Notes: generated by a model from the letters alone, not told the origin. A stretch of DNA of 29,005 bases from CAYWNA01 sp964459305 (GCA_964459305.1 CAYWNA010000168.1:1-29005); one strand, 5' to 3'. Shown: positions 16,301 to 24,322, counted from the first letter of the stretch. Translations and numbers: made by a program.

Positions 16301-17290
16301 ATCGATGCGTTGGGGAGGATTGGTACGCGGGAGGCCGAAACAGTCCTGATCGATACGTTTTCCAGGCTACAGGACTACATACACTACGTCGGCTGGTACA
16401 GCGATCACCCGGCGCTTTATGCCTGCCACGCGTCTCCGTTGCACGCCCGCATCATCGCGGCTCTCGATCGGATCGGATCGACGCGCGCGGGCGACATCGT
16501 ACCACACCTAATCCGTTCGGTGCCGACCGATCCTGATCGTGCGTTGTTCCCCGAAAGCGACACGTATGAAACGCTGGTCGGTCGTGTCATCCTGCGCAGC
16601 GGTCGCGGCGACGAACTGATCGAGACTTGCCTGGCACTGCTTGTCGATCCGCAGGCGAAGACAGTCGAAGATCTGCAGCAAGCCGTCAGCACCACCTTCG
16701 CCGCCTGGGCCGGCACGCCCGCCCCGAACAATCGAGCCGCGCACATGCTGTCGCTTGCATGCCGCGACCAGAAGTACGAGCCGCAGGTCCGCGCGGCGTA
16801 CGAGCGTTATCGTGCCAAGCCCGAAGACGAGATCAAACGTCCGCTGGGCAACCCAAGCTGGATTCCACAGCGGCACTGGGTGCTGTTCTTCTTGGGCCGC
16901 ACGTTGGGTAACCTTGGCGATTCGCGTTCCGTCGATACGTTGGTGGCATCACTCGCATCCGAACTGAACGAAGCACGTCATGGACGCCCCGACCCGTCCG
17001 AGCCGAACATCCACTTCCTGCAACTGGAATACACGCCCTGCTGGCGAGCCGCCGCCGCGTGGGCCTTGGGCCAGATCGGCGACCGCCGCGCCGTACCGAC
17101 ACTGCTGGATGTCGTCCGCAACCTGGATAACGCCACCGACACACGCCACGCCGCCGCCGAAGCACTAGGCAACATCGCCGATCCGGCCAGTCTCGAATCG
17201 ATCCAACAACTCGCCGCAGACTATCCGGAAGTATCCACGCGCCGCGCGTTGGTCGAGGCGTGCGACAAGTCCCAGAAGTCTCGCTATTGA
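13340..17290 (+). CDS. Giant exported protein: Gal-binding-like, HzsA-like propeller with haem site, HEAT repeats
   Basis: A 1316-residue protein. ATG 13340 is chosen because CGGAGG lies 9 nt upstream and a signal peptide follows (WHCLAVATVAFAVLPGHVMA). Domains in order: a galactose-binding-like beta-sandwich (SWIWQATD, ADNGYELYVNG, WNSLERYDIRSRLAQGKNVI; about 45-150); a TolB/hydrazine synthase alpha-like propeller (YHIYRVPADGGSPERLTDG, IDPAELPDGRIVFTSTRSG, LFVMQPDGSDIRPIT); then MSWIYVRPGETRSCLGCH with Cys674, Cys677 and His678, a c-type haem attachment motif; and from about 770 to the end many HEAT repeats (NREVRVAAALALAACGT, RAVPTLLDVVRNLDNATD). The haem motif and signal peptide imply export and cytochrome c maturation. 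Its substrate is unknown; similar proteins are common in planctomycetes that do not make hydrazine. It may carry electrons or act as a scaffold for the neighbouring sialidase (inference). Confidence 0.85.
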   Translation: MNCGEKNRNKWHCLAVATVAFAVLPGHVMAAEEKPPAGPLPAIEKASWIWQATDIDVCEMRTTFTLDEAPSAASILITADNGYELYVNGAAVGFDVGAGSEIWNSLERYDIRSRLAQGKNVIGVRSICLGGGRGLVASVRIEWPERPPMEILTDASWRVGVKGDPEEYSHPEFLEDEKWGDARVLGTMGMAPWGKLTYAGSKGGRRNGALPIAIALSEPDADFRWPEAVAFLADDCSVYVPLRGDAWGVCFRVNNWSRAYTEFDIPCPSKIGRKLYVLKPVGPDATPRLLVDAGNGAIGSPSVSYDGKSIYVAMAADGESFYHIYRVPADGGSPERLTDGPFHDIDPAELPDGRIVFTSTRSGSFEEYHNPPSRALFVMQPDGSDIRPITFTPTFDNEPKVMSDGRIAFIRTDNFFDRAKVETQIHIIRPDGSDGLTEIGADVGADYGVRLRALGYGSPAPLPGGKLACISSRGNFIATPGAPEASFHKLPGGLGDLAPLPDGRLLATVLRPEVTRMISDVLAVIDPSDNGVVGVYESPNGSIHSPVFLGPRPRPPILADTVESEQTDNHNTTGFLYCQDVRFTRKYKADWEQIRAIRVLGAKALTTRSSHSHIVHAGHETVELGTVPIAPDGSFYVEVPADLPLALQAVDAEGRSELNEMSWIYVRPGETRSCLGCHHARRATPPVEIGVSQAMRARPLKVLGQGQAHRFRGNNSGVTGMMDLQFERFRETASMNLHTNSAGPLTTGLQEVSAQIEQLGGDDDGLRISAAQRLALFRERFSAEALAEQLDDKNREVRVAAALALAACGTRQSIPPLLDALSDRYQVVAQAAAVALENLTGHAEPFQPFVPTAERQSQADVWRAWFQANSWETIEKSLIERISSEDRATQRRAIVALGHVGGDAGRAALRKFVTTKKDENPYPRFEKNNRTDRFTFPADSPLNPRTVQEATRAIGYLHDTDAIGLLHDILAKHIDPTTGNLFLAEAAIDALGRIGTREAETVLIDTFSRLQDYIHYVGWYSDHPALYACHASPLHARIIAALDRIGSTRAGDIVPHLIRSVPTDPDRALFPESDTYETLVGRVILRSGRGDELIETCLALLVDPQAKTVEDLQQAVSTTFAAWAGTPAPNNRAAHMLSLACRDQKYEPQVRAAYERYRAKPEDEIKRPLGNPSWIPQRHWVLFFLGRTLGNLGDSRSVDTLVASLASELNEARHGRPDPSEPNIHFLQLEYTPCWRAAAAWALGQIGDRRAVPTLLDVVRNLDNATDTRHAAAEALGNIADPASLESIQQLAADYPEVSTRRALVEACDKSQKSRY

Positions 17291-17304
17291 GCGGAGATTC
17301 TCAC

Positions 17305-18663
17305 ATGCGCCCAGCACCATTTGTCTCTCTGATTGCAGGACTAGCAGGCATATTCTCGCCGCTTTCAGTTCGAGCCCAAGGGATCATTCCGGATCGCATC
17401 AATCAAGTGATCATCGAAGGTCGTTTTGCTCAAGAGCCTCCAGCGTTCCTCATGGTTTTCTCCACGAAACCGTTGCAGGATGGGCGTGGACGTCTGCTGG
17501 CGAATATTGCAGTGGCATCCATCGACCAACTAGAGGTAACGGAAGATCAACTAGTCTTGCGGGTTTACGGAAAACCGGCCTCAAAGCCAGGGCGATACGA
17601 TTACTTCTTCGGCACCCAATACGATCCGGATATGCCCTGGAACAACGGCACCGATTTCGCTTGGCGAGACTGGAAAAAACTGTCGCCGGATATTTGGGAC
17701 AACATTTGCATCATGTCCGTTCCGGCGACAAGGGGGCGCTCGGCATCACCAGTTGGATATATTCAAAGCGTAACGATCAAGAAAGGCGGTAAGCTGCTCT
17801 ACGACGCAAGAGCAACAAAGACGTACCCGAACCAAAGACGCTTTTCAGCAGCTTTTCCACCGTTCAATCTGACGCCACGCCGCGGACAATATCCCGTTCT
17901 GAATCTCTCCAAGCAGATGGAACTCTTCCGAGACGCTTATTACGAACTTGATCGAAATCCAATTCTCACCCTCGCCTACTCAGATTTAGGGCAGACGGAC
18001 AAGAGGAAGTACGCAAATCGTGGCACCAGTTGGTGTAGTGAATTTGCATCCTATGTGTACCGGCAGAACGGAATCTTGACACCCGATCCCAATACCACCG
18101 ACGTGCATTGGAAAAACATGCGAGCATTTTTCGAGAACAACGGAGCGGTCTATCCGGCCCGCGAAGTTGCGCATTGGCCAGATCGCAGAAAGATCGAAAC
18201 GATCAAACCCGGAACATTTGTTTCGATTCTGACCGGAGAAGACTCGACACACTCTTTGATATTTTCAGGATGGGTGAATGACGGGGGTACGATATCACGA
18301 TACGTCGGGATTTCCGGCAACAATAAAGGCATGGTTTGGGCACATGCCCCGCTCGAACTTCCAACGATCGAAAAGACTCAATCTATGTCTCCTATGGAAA
18401 TCGAGGACTTTGATCAGAAAGTGTATTTCGCGGTTCCACCTGACATTGCGGCAAAGGGCGACGTTGCGCACACGCAGGTGCCGACGGTACGATCGTGGAC
18501 AGACGCTACCGGGCGTTTTGAGGTAAGAGCCCGGTTTCTTGGTATGATAAATGACAATGTGCGTCTGAAGAAAATGGACGGCAGCGAGATAAGCGTTCCG
18601 ATCACGCGGCTTAGCAAAGACGATCGACAAGTCGTCCAGCACCTCCTGAAACGCAACGAATGA
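17305..18663 (+). CDS. Exported NlpC/P60-like (CHAP-like) protein with C-terminal SHD1 domain
   Basis: A 452-residue protein. ATG 17305 follows the previous stop by 14 nt, with GCGGAG as ribosome binding site, so the two genes are probably co-transcribed. A signal peptide is present (FVSLIAGLAGIFSPLSVRAQ). The middle contains GTSWCSEFASYVYRQNGI with candidate nucleophile Cys244 and, 70 residues on, STHSLIFSGW with candidate His316, the pattern of papain-like NlpC/P60, CHAP or DUF2272-type amidases acting on peptide or cell-wall bonds. The end (about 395-452; DATGRFEVRARFLGMIND, VRLKKMDGSEISVPITRLS) is a textbook planctomycete SHD1 module. The first 200 residues are unassigned beta-rich sequence. 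Enzyme activity is likely but the substrate is unknown. Confidence 0.7.
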   Translation: MRPAPFVSLIAGLAGIFSPLSVRAQGIIPDRINQVIIEGRFAQEPPAFLMVFSTKPLQDGRGRLLANIAVASIDQLEVTEDQLVLRVYGKPASKPGRYDYFFGTQYDPDMPWNNGTDFAWRDWKKLSPDIWDNICIMSVPATRGRSASPVGYIQSVTIKKGGKLLYDARATKTYPNQRRFSAAFPPFNLTPRRGQYPVLNLSKQMELFRDAYYELDRNPILTLAYSDLGQTDKRKYANRGTSWCSEFASYVYRQNGILTPDPNTTDVHWKNMRAFFENNGAVYPAREVAHWPDRRKIETIKPGTFVSILTGEDSTHSLIFSGWVNDGGTISRYVGISGNNKGMVWAHAPLELPTIEKTQSMSPMEIEDFDQKVYFAVPPDIAAKGDVAHTQVPTVRSWTDATGRFEVRARFLGMINDNVRLKKMDGSEISVPITRLSKDDRQVVQHLLKRNE

Positions 18664-18871
18664 TGATCACGAAGCCTGGCTGCAGCTCGCGCGGTACACG
18701 TTCGCTTTCCAACACGCTTTGGGATCGCCAACACAGCGGAGCGGTCGGCACGCGTAGCGTTGAACTTGTACGGTCACGCATCCGGCACCGCCTTCACATT
18801 ATCGTGGTCTAGTCATCAAGGGGCTCGCCCTTTTCTTTCAAAGCACTCAGAGAGTCACAGGAGACCAATCG

Positions 18872-20227
18872 ATGAGATCGAAAAACACGCGTCGGACGTT
18901 TCTTCAGAATTCCATCCTCGGAGGGGCGGGCCTGCTTGTGTTGCGGGACAGCAGTACCGCGTTTGGCTATCAGGCCAATGACAAGTTGAATGTTGCTTCG
19001 GTTGGTGTTGCCGGGATGGGGTGGGGCAACCTGGGTAACGTGTCCAGCGAGAACGTTGTTGCCTTGTGCGACGTGCATGAGAGCCGGGCCGCCAAAGCCC
19101 ACGAAAAGCATCCGCAGGCGAAACGCTTCAAGGACTTCCGCCGCATGCTGGACGAACTGGACAAACAGCTCGACGCGGTGGTGGTAAGCACGCCCGACCA
19201 CACGCACGCCGTGGCGGCTGTGGCGGCGATGAAACGGGGCAAGCATGTGTATTGCGAGAAACCGTTGACGCGAACTGTGTTCGAGGCGCGGGTGATGCGT
19301 GAGACGGCAGCCAAGCACAAGGTCGTGACGCAGATGGGCAACCAGGGTTCGGCCTCCGAAGGCGTCCGCCGTTCGGTGGAACTCGCGTGGGCGGGAACCA
19401 TCGGCGCAGTCCGCCAGGCGCACGTGTGGTTCGGTGGCGGAGACGGCCCGCAGACTCGGCCCACGGACGAACCCCCGGTGCCGGCGAATGTGGCCTGGGA
19501 CCTGTGGCTCGGACCGGCACCCTATCGTCCGTATCACCCGTCGTACATGCCGGCGGTTTGGCGCAGGTGGCGGGTCTTTGGCAGCGGATCGATGGGTGAT
19601 ATGGGTTGCCACACGATCAACATCGTGTTCCGGGCATTGCGGCTGGTCGAGTTGTGGAACCCGGATCCTGCTCGCCCGGAAAAACCCCGGCCGGAGCGCG
19701 TGGTAATTCGTGTGGAAGCAAAAGCTTCGGAGGTGGATGCTGAGGGGTACCCGCGCTGGATGCGGATCAACTACGACGTGCCCGCACGTGGTGACTTGCC
19801 CCCGGCCAAGTTGACGTTCTACACCGGCGGACAGAAGCCTGACGAGAAGGTGATGCGCGGCGAAGCCATGACCAAGTGGGGCTCCCTGCTGGACGGCGAA
19901 AAGGGCGCGATCTTTTCAGACTGCCCATGGAACACGCGCTACAACTTGCTGCCGAAGAAGGAGTTCGAGGGATTCACTGGCCCGGAGTGCACCTTACCGC
20001 GGGGCAAGGGCCATCACGCCGAATGGATCGAAGCCTGCAAAGGTCGCGGCGAGACGTTTTCCAGCTTCCAAATCGGCGGTCCGTTGACGGAACTCATTCA
20101 ATTGGGCAATGCCGCCGTGCTGGTGGGCGAGCCATGCGAGTACGATACGCTGAGCGGCCAGATTCTCAACGTGCCGGAAGCGAACCGCCATCTCCATCGC
20201 GAATGCCGCGCCGGATGGAGCCTTTAG
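18872..20227 (+). CDS. Tat-exported Gfo/Idh/MocA family oxidoreductase
   Basis: A 451-residue NAD(P)-dependent sugar dehydrogenase-like enzyme. ATG 18872 has AGGAGA upstream. A twin-arginine signal is present (NTRRTFLQNSILGGAGLLVL), so the protein is folded with cofactor before export. The Rossmann fold begins VASVGVAGMGWGNLGNV, followed by ALCDVHESRAAKAHEKHP, VVVSTPDHTHAVAAVAAMKR and HVYCEKPLTR, with the conserved Lys of the EKP motif. The C-terminal beta-sheet domain includes MGDMGCHTINIVFRALRLVE. The length is usual for planctomycete members. These enzymes act on sugars or inositols; substrate cannot be told here. The gene is separated from the SHD1/NlpC gene by 208 nt, so it may have its own promoter, and a large hairpin lies 24 nt after its stop. 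Confidence 0.93.
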   Translation: MRSKNTRRTFLQNSILGGAGLLVLRDSSTAFGYQANDKLNVASVGVAGMGWGNLGNVSSENVVALCDVHESRAAKAHEKHPQAKRFKDFRRMLDELDKQLDAVVVSTPDHTHAVAAVAAMKRGKHVYCEKPLTRTVFEARVMRETAAKHKVVTQMGNQGSASEGVRRSVELAWAGTIGAVRQAHVWFGGGDGPQTRPTDEPPVPANVAWDLWLGPAPYRPYHPSYMPAVWRRWRVFGSGSMGDMGCHTINIVFRALRLVELWNPDPARPEKPRPERVVIRVEAKASEVDAEGYPRWMRINYDVPARGDLPPAKLTFYTGGQKPDEKVMRGEAMTKWGSLLDGEKGAIFSDCPWNTRYNLLPKKEFEGFTGPECTLPRGKGHHAEWIEACKGRGETFSSFQIGGPLTELIQLGNAAVLVGEPCEYDTLSGQILNVPEANRHLHRECRAGWSL

Positions 20228-20251
20228 GCGAGCGGCAGATAAGGATTTGCC

Positions 20252-20319
20252 AAAGTAGCAGGCACACTCCGTGTGCCGTCCGCTTCCGGCTACGGCACAC
20301 GGAGTGTGCCTGCTACTTT
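20252..20319. repeat. Perfect 28-bp inverted repeat between convergent genes
   Basis: Arms 20252-20279 and 20292-20319 are perfectly complementary over 28 bp with a 12-nt loop. The arms begin AAAGTAGCAGGCACACTCCG and contain a nested CACAC-TCC-GTGTG palindrome. It lies between the ends of two convergent genes, so it may act as a bidirectional terminator. Its AGTAGCAGGCACACTCCGTG core is, from memory, a recurrent planctomycete intergenic repeat (REP/MITE-like). Confidence 0.85.
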
Positions 20320-20351
20320 CCAAGAGGTGAGGTTTCAATCGCCGATTGCCT

Positions 20352-22106
20352 TTAGTCTTCCGCAGAGATTCCGATCATTTCCTCCGCTTCTCCCTCGCGG
20401 TCAAAACGGGCTGCGAAGAACTCGTTGGACAGATTCTGACCCAGTATGGTACGGTTTGCCGGTCGTGTCAGGGACCGGTAGAACAACCATTGATCGTCGC
20501 CTGCCTGTACGCGATAGCCGACGGCCACCGATGGCGGCTGAACCTCCAGTTTTTCTGCCACGGTCAACTGCCGCCAGGTTCGTTGCTTTCTCATCCGCTT
20601 TCGATCCAAATCGACGAACAGCGGAGCATACAATCGGCTGGCCCGCACACGTTGGCGCAACTCAAGCCCGCTGCCCCCGGCTTCCAGGACGCCCGCGACC
20701 TCGGCGGCCCGCCATTCCGGCAACGCCAACGGCATCGCGAGTCCGACGCGGCGGCTACCGACCAGGAAGCCCTCACTAGTCTTTTTCGCTGGTTCGAACC
20801 GGATGTCCTGCAGCAAAGGCAGCATGCTCCGGTAGTCGATATCCGCCTCCTTCTCGCCCAGCAGTGCATCTGCCACGAAGAGAAAGTGGTCATCCCGGGC
20901 CAGCAGCACCTGTCGCTCCAAGCGCCAACCATCGCCCAGCTTGGCCTCAAGTTCCACGTAGTCCAAATCGTCATCGGAAAACCAACAGGTCTCCTTCCAA
21001 TCGCGCTCGATGCCCAGTTGGCGTCCGTCAATAGCGATGCGAGTACTCCACTCGCCGGACCAGACGGTTACCGGCCCGCAATTCAATTCCATGTTTACGT
21101 TCTGATCGCTGTGCGTAACCACCACGTGCTCACCGCCGCGCAGCCAATCTGGACGGAGGATTGCCATCTCGGCCCATTCGGAATGCGCTGCCGATTCCGG
21201 AAAGTAAACTTCGCCCTGGCTCCTTTTCCGCGATACTTTTCGTCCGGGCAAGACTTGGTCGGCAATTGCATCATCATGCGGATCGCCAACCAGCATCAGC
21301 GCCGCGTCGAATAACTCCTGGGCGTTCTTGTCAAATCCGCCACCGCCGAATACCTCCGTGCCATCCTGGCGAGTCAACTGCAACGCTCGGCGAACAAACC
21401 AGTCGTATTGGAGGCGTGCCTCTTTGTCAAAGCAACGAGCGTTCATTCCGCGAGACAGATACCCGCAGCGAGTCCAACAGGCGAGCAGCGGTCTCAGTAC
21501 GGCAAGGTGACGCGCAGCAGGCAGACCATTCCCGTCCAGCAATTCCTTGACGCCGCCCGACAGCCTCTCGTGTGCCACGGGCTCCAAATTACGACAGGGC
21601 TTCAGTTCCGGAAACAAATACGATAGCACAAGCGGCAACTCGCCGCCCAGAAGCTGGTATGCGAGTAGCCCGCCGGCGGCCTCGCCGCCTTCGACTCGCC
21701 TGGGGAGTTCGGTCAAGTAGTCAAGTACCTCGCACCACGGCGCGGCGGGAAGTACTGTCGCCAACCGCGGGAGAACATAAGCCCATGCGAGACATTCCAG
21801 TCCGAAATCGGCGTTCGTCGACCGCCCCTCGGCCGCGCACAACCACGGTTCCAACAGCTCAGCCAAACCCGACGCCTCGGCTTGTCTCTTGCGGACCCAG
21901 CGGTGCACGGTCTTGATCAAGTGTCTGGTTGCGTCGCCCGTTTCTTTAGGCAAAGCCCACCGCACCGGTGTCGTTTTCTTGGCTGGAATCAGGCAAAAGG
22001 GATCGATGGGCTCGCTGCGGCCGGCCAGATACGAGGACCAGCCGTACCAGTCGTCGGGACCCGTTGTCTTGCGAGCCTTTTGGGGTAATCGAGTCTCGGT
22101 GGACAT
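20352..22106 (-). CDS. Conserved-looking protein, faintly heparinase II/III-like
   Basis: A 584-residue protein without a signal peptide. The N-terminal half is helical and Trp/Leu-rich (WYGWSSYLAGRSEPIDPFCL, FGLECLAWAYVLPRLATVLP, LLAYQLLGGELPLVLSYLFP), reminiscent of an alpha/alpha toroid. The second half is beta-rich (WAEMAILRPDWLRGGEHVVV, MELNCGPVTVWSGEWSTRIA, RLERQVLLARDDHFLFVADA), as in the beta-sandwich of polysaccharide lyases of the heparinase II/III type. No catalytic set could be identified with confidence, so a lyase function is only a suggestion. The start ATG 22106 has a poor ribosome binding site. The gene is convergent with the oxidoreductase and divergent from the YdjY-like gene. 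Confidence 0.7.
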   Translation of the reverse strand: MSTETRLPQKARKTTGPDDWYGWSSYLAGRSEPIDPFCLIPAKKTTPVRWALPKETGDATRHLIKTVHRWVRKRQAEASGLAELLEPWLCAAEGRSTNADFGLECLAWAYVLPRLATVLPAAPWCEVLDYLTELPRRVEGGEAAGGLLAYQLLGGELPLVLSYLFPELKPCRNLEPVAHERLSGGVKELLDGNGLPAARHLAVLRPLLACWTRCGYLSRGMNARCFDKEARLQYDWFVRRALQLTRQDGTEVFGGGGFDKNAQELFDAALMLVGDPHDDAIADQVLPGRKVSRKRSQGEVYFPESAAHSEWAEMAILRPDWLRGGEHVVVTHSDQNVNMELNCGPVTVWSGEWSTRIAIDGRQLGIERDWKETCWFSDDDLDYVELEAKLGDGWRLERQVLLARDDHFLFVADALLGEKEADIDYRSMLPLLQDIRFEPAKKTSEGFLVGSRRVGLAMPLALPEWRAAEVAGVLEAGGSGLELRQRVRASRLYAPLFVDLDRKRMRKQRTWRQLTVAEKLEVQPPSVAVGYRVQAGDDQWLFYRSLTRPANRTILGQNLSNEFFAARFDREGEAEEMIGISAED

Positions 22107-22246
22107 GCCGGATGGCTTTCGTTGTGTATTATGGAATAATTGAACTCATCACCAGCGAGAAAAGGTAAACGTATTCGACCGATGTTGCCAGGGGGGAAAC
22201 GCCCCCTGCGCGTGTCTATCACAGCGATTCGCCAGGAGATGGCTGT

Positions 22247-23023
22247 ATGCGCGAACGACTTTCCCTGCTCATGTGTTTTTATTGGGCCTTGACCGCATGC
22301 TCCTTGGGCTTTGGTGCTGCAGCCGCCCAGGACACTGCCAAACCGGAAGCCGAGTCAGCACAGACGTCGGAAAAAGACGCCGAGAACAGCTCGCATTTGA
22401 AGCGTCTTACGAAGGACCACGATCTGTGGATCGATTTGAAGAGAAAACTGGTAGTGGTCGAAGGTCACGTCTGCCTGCGCGAAGGCATGTTGGAGATGTT
22501 TGCCTGTCCCAAAGGCACCAAAGAACACGAGTCGATCGTTGCGGTCAACTGCCAAGCCCAATACGTCCATACCGCTCTATTGCTTGTCGGGGCCAAGGAG
22601 GGGCAACCGGTTCAATTCGCGCCCGAATACAAACCTGCCTCCGGAACGGAGGTCGACATATTCGTGCTCTGGCAGGACGAGCAGGGCAAGAAGCACAACA
22701 TGCGTGCGCAAGAATGGATCAAACACCTCAAGACCGGCAAATCGATGACCCTGTCCTGGGTATTCGCCGGCAGCGCGTTTTGGACCGATCCAGACACCGG
22801 CGAGCGATTCTACCAGGCCGATGGTGGCGACTTCATCTGTGTATCGAATTTCACGACAGCCACGCTCGATTTGCCTGTAGAAAGCAGCCAAACCAACGAG
22901 GCATTGCTTTTCAGTGCTTTCACCGAGAATATTCCGCCCAAAGGGACCAAGGTACGCCTGGTGTTGATTCCGAAGCCAAAAAAGGAAGACAAGAAGCCGC
23001 AGGATAAGAGCGACGCGTCATGA
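22247..23023 (+). CDS. Exported YdjY-domain protein
   Basis: A 258-residue protein. ATG 22247 has AGGAGA seven nt upstream. An N-terminal signal peptide is present (SLLMCFYWALTACSLGFGAA with AAAQ cleavage region), then a Glu/Lys-rich linker. The core (WIDLKRKLVVVEGHVCLREG, MLEMFACPKGTKEHESIVAV, VHTALLLVGAKEGQPVQFAP, GTEVDIFVLWQDEQGKKHNM) matches the YdjY pattern: a VVVEGHVCLREG strand, E-x-F-A-C-x-x-x-T-K-E-H-E-S, and AxxVHTALLLVGAKEG. Family function is unknown; in E. coli YdjY is a predicted ferredoxin-like electron-transfer protein of the ydj region. The tail is Lys/Pro/Asp-rich (KPKKEDKKPQDKSDAS). Confidence 0.85.
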   Translation: MRERLSLLMCFYWALTACSLGFGAAAAQDTAKPEAESAQTSEKDAENSSHLKRLTKDHDLWIDLKRKLVVVEGHVCLREGMLEMFACPKGTKEHESIVAVNCQAQYVHTALLLVGAKEGQPVQFAPEYKPASGTEVDIFVLWQDEQGKKHNMRAQEWIKHLKTGKSMTLSWVFAGSAFWTDPDTGERFYQADGGDFICVSNFTTATLDLPVESSQTNEALLFSAFTENIPPKGTKVRLVLIPKPKKEDKKPQDKSDAS

Positions 23024-23077
23024 GCAGGGCGCAGGAATGGGTTCGTCGACGTATCCTTGCCGGTCGCGGTAAATTTA

Positions 23078-24322
23078 CTATTCCGCAGTGAACTTGTGGA
23101 TCGTGGTGTGCTTGTACGTCTCGCCTGGCTTCAGAATGGTTGATGGGAAGCCGGGCTGATTCGGCGAATCGGGATAGTGTTGCGTTTCGAGGCAGAAACC
23201 TTCGTACTGTTTGTAGCCGCCGTTCCCTTCTGATCCGTCCAGGAAGTTGCCGCTGTAGAATTGGATCCCAGGCTGCGTGGTGCGGATTTCCATCACCCGG
23301 CCGCTCTTGGCGTCTTTGACCCGCGCCGCTACTTTCATATCACCCACCTCGCCCGGAAGGGCAAAGCAGTGATCGTAACCCACTGGATCGGCTTGGATCC
23401 GGTCCAGACGGGCGCCGATCTTCTCGGGCTGCGTGAAATCCAGCGGCGTTCCCTTGAGGTCGGCCAACTCGCCCGTCGGAATCAACGTATCGTCGACCGG
23501 CAGGTACTTGTCAGCCCCAATCATCAATGCGTGATCGCGGATCGTGCCTGATCCTTCGCCGGCCAGGTTCCAGTAGCAGTGATTCGTTAGGTTGACCGGA
23601 CAGGCCTTGTCGGCGGTTGCCGCGAATTCGATGACCAATTCATTGTCGTTGCTCAGTGTGTACACGGCCGTGACATCCGCATTGCCCGGATACCCCTCTT
23701 CGCCGTCTTTGCTCTGATACGTGAACTTGACGCCGACGCCAGACTCCGTGGTGACAGGCTCGGAATTCCAGACGACCTTGTTGAATCCCACATCGCCGCC
23801 GTGCAGATGGTTTGGCCCATTGTTGGTCGCCAGCGTGTACTCCTGTTCGTCGACCGTGAACTTGCCTTTGGCGATGCGGTTGCAGTAACGCCCCACGGTT
23901 GAACCAAGATACGGATGATCGCCCAAATAGCCGTCAAGGGTCGAGAAGCCGAGATTGACGTTGGCCAGTTTGCCGTCGCGGTCGGGGACTTCGAGCGAAA
24001 CCACAATGGCTCCATAGTTAGTCATCTTCAGCACGAGACCGTTGGCGTTCGTGCACGTGTACAGGTCGACTTCCACGCCGTCCTGCGTTTTGCCAAAAGG
24101 AGATTTCTCAACGCTCATTTTCGCATCGCTTTCTGTGGTTTGGGTGGCTTCACTCGTTTCTTCCGACGTCTCGGTGGTCGGTTCGGACGTCGTCACATTG
24201 ACCGAGCCTCCGATACTTGTCCCCGGCTCCACGTCAACTCGACAGCCCCGACAGCCCGTGGCCGCAAACGCGGCCAAGAGACAAACGCACGCTAGACGGA
24301 TTACAGACCGATGTTGGATCAT
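23078..24322 (-). CDS. galM: Lipoprotein aldose 1-epimerase (mutarotase)
   Basis: A 414-residue enzyme interconverting alpha- and beta-anomers of aldoses. ATG 24322 is chosen because GAGGAG lies upstream and a lipoprotein signal follows (LACVCLLAAFAATGC, likely lipidated Cys24); the longer frame to 24412 lacks this. A Thr/Ser/Glu-rich linker (TTSEPTTETSEETSEATQTT) leads to the GalM domain: GRYCNRIAKGKF, NGPNHLHGG with catalytic-region His, VNLTNHCYWNLAGEG, DDTLIPTGELADLKGTPLDF, and FCLETQHYPDSPNQPGFPS with the catalytic Glu region. The lipid anchor places it in the periplasm or outer membrane, fitting extracellular sugar use. The upstream isomerase gene is separated by a 26-bp inverted repeat. 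Confidence 0.93.
   Translation of the reverse strand: MIQHRSVIRLACVCLLAAFAATGCRGCRVDVEPGTSIGGSVNVTTSEPTTETSEETSEATQTTESDAKMSVEKSPFGKTQDGVEVDLYTCTNANGLVLKMTNYGAIVVSLEVPDRDGKLANVNLGFSTLDGYLGDHPYLGSTVGRYCNRIAKGKFTVDEQEYTLATNNGPNHLHGGDVGFNKVVWNSEPVTTESGVGVKFTYQSKDGEEGYPGNADVTAVYTLSNDNELVIEFAATADKACPVNLTNHCYWNLAGEGSGTIRDHALMIGADKYLPVDDTLIPTGELADLKGTPLDFTQPEKIGARLDRIQADPVGYDHCFALPGEVGDMKVAARVKDAKSGRVMEIRTTQPGIQFYSGNFLDGSEGNGGYKQYEGFCLETQHYPDSPNQPGFPSTILKPGETYKHTTIHKFTAE

Noticed and set aside
13340..17290. A true hydrazine synthase alpha subunit (anammox)
   Set aside because: Only one CxxCH motif is visible, partner subunits are absent, and HEAT repeats plus a carbohydrate-binding-like domain are not part of the anammox enzyme. 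The similarity is confined to the propeller region.
20252..20319. A CRISPR repeat or simple intrinsic terminator
   Set aside because: There is one palindrome, no spaced repeats, and no T-tract after either arm. A REP/MITE-like repeat is the better description.
20346..21314. Plus-strand frame of 322 codons opposite the 584-residue gene
   Set aside because: It is antisense to a longer frame of normal composition and has a Gln/Pro/Arg-rich product without recognisable features.
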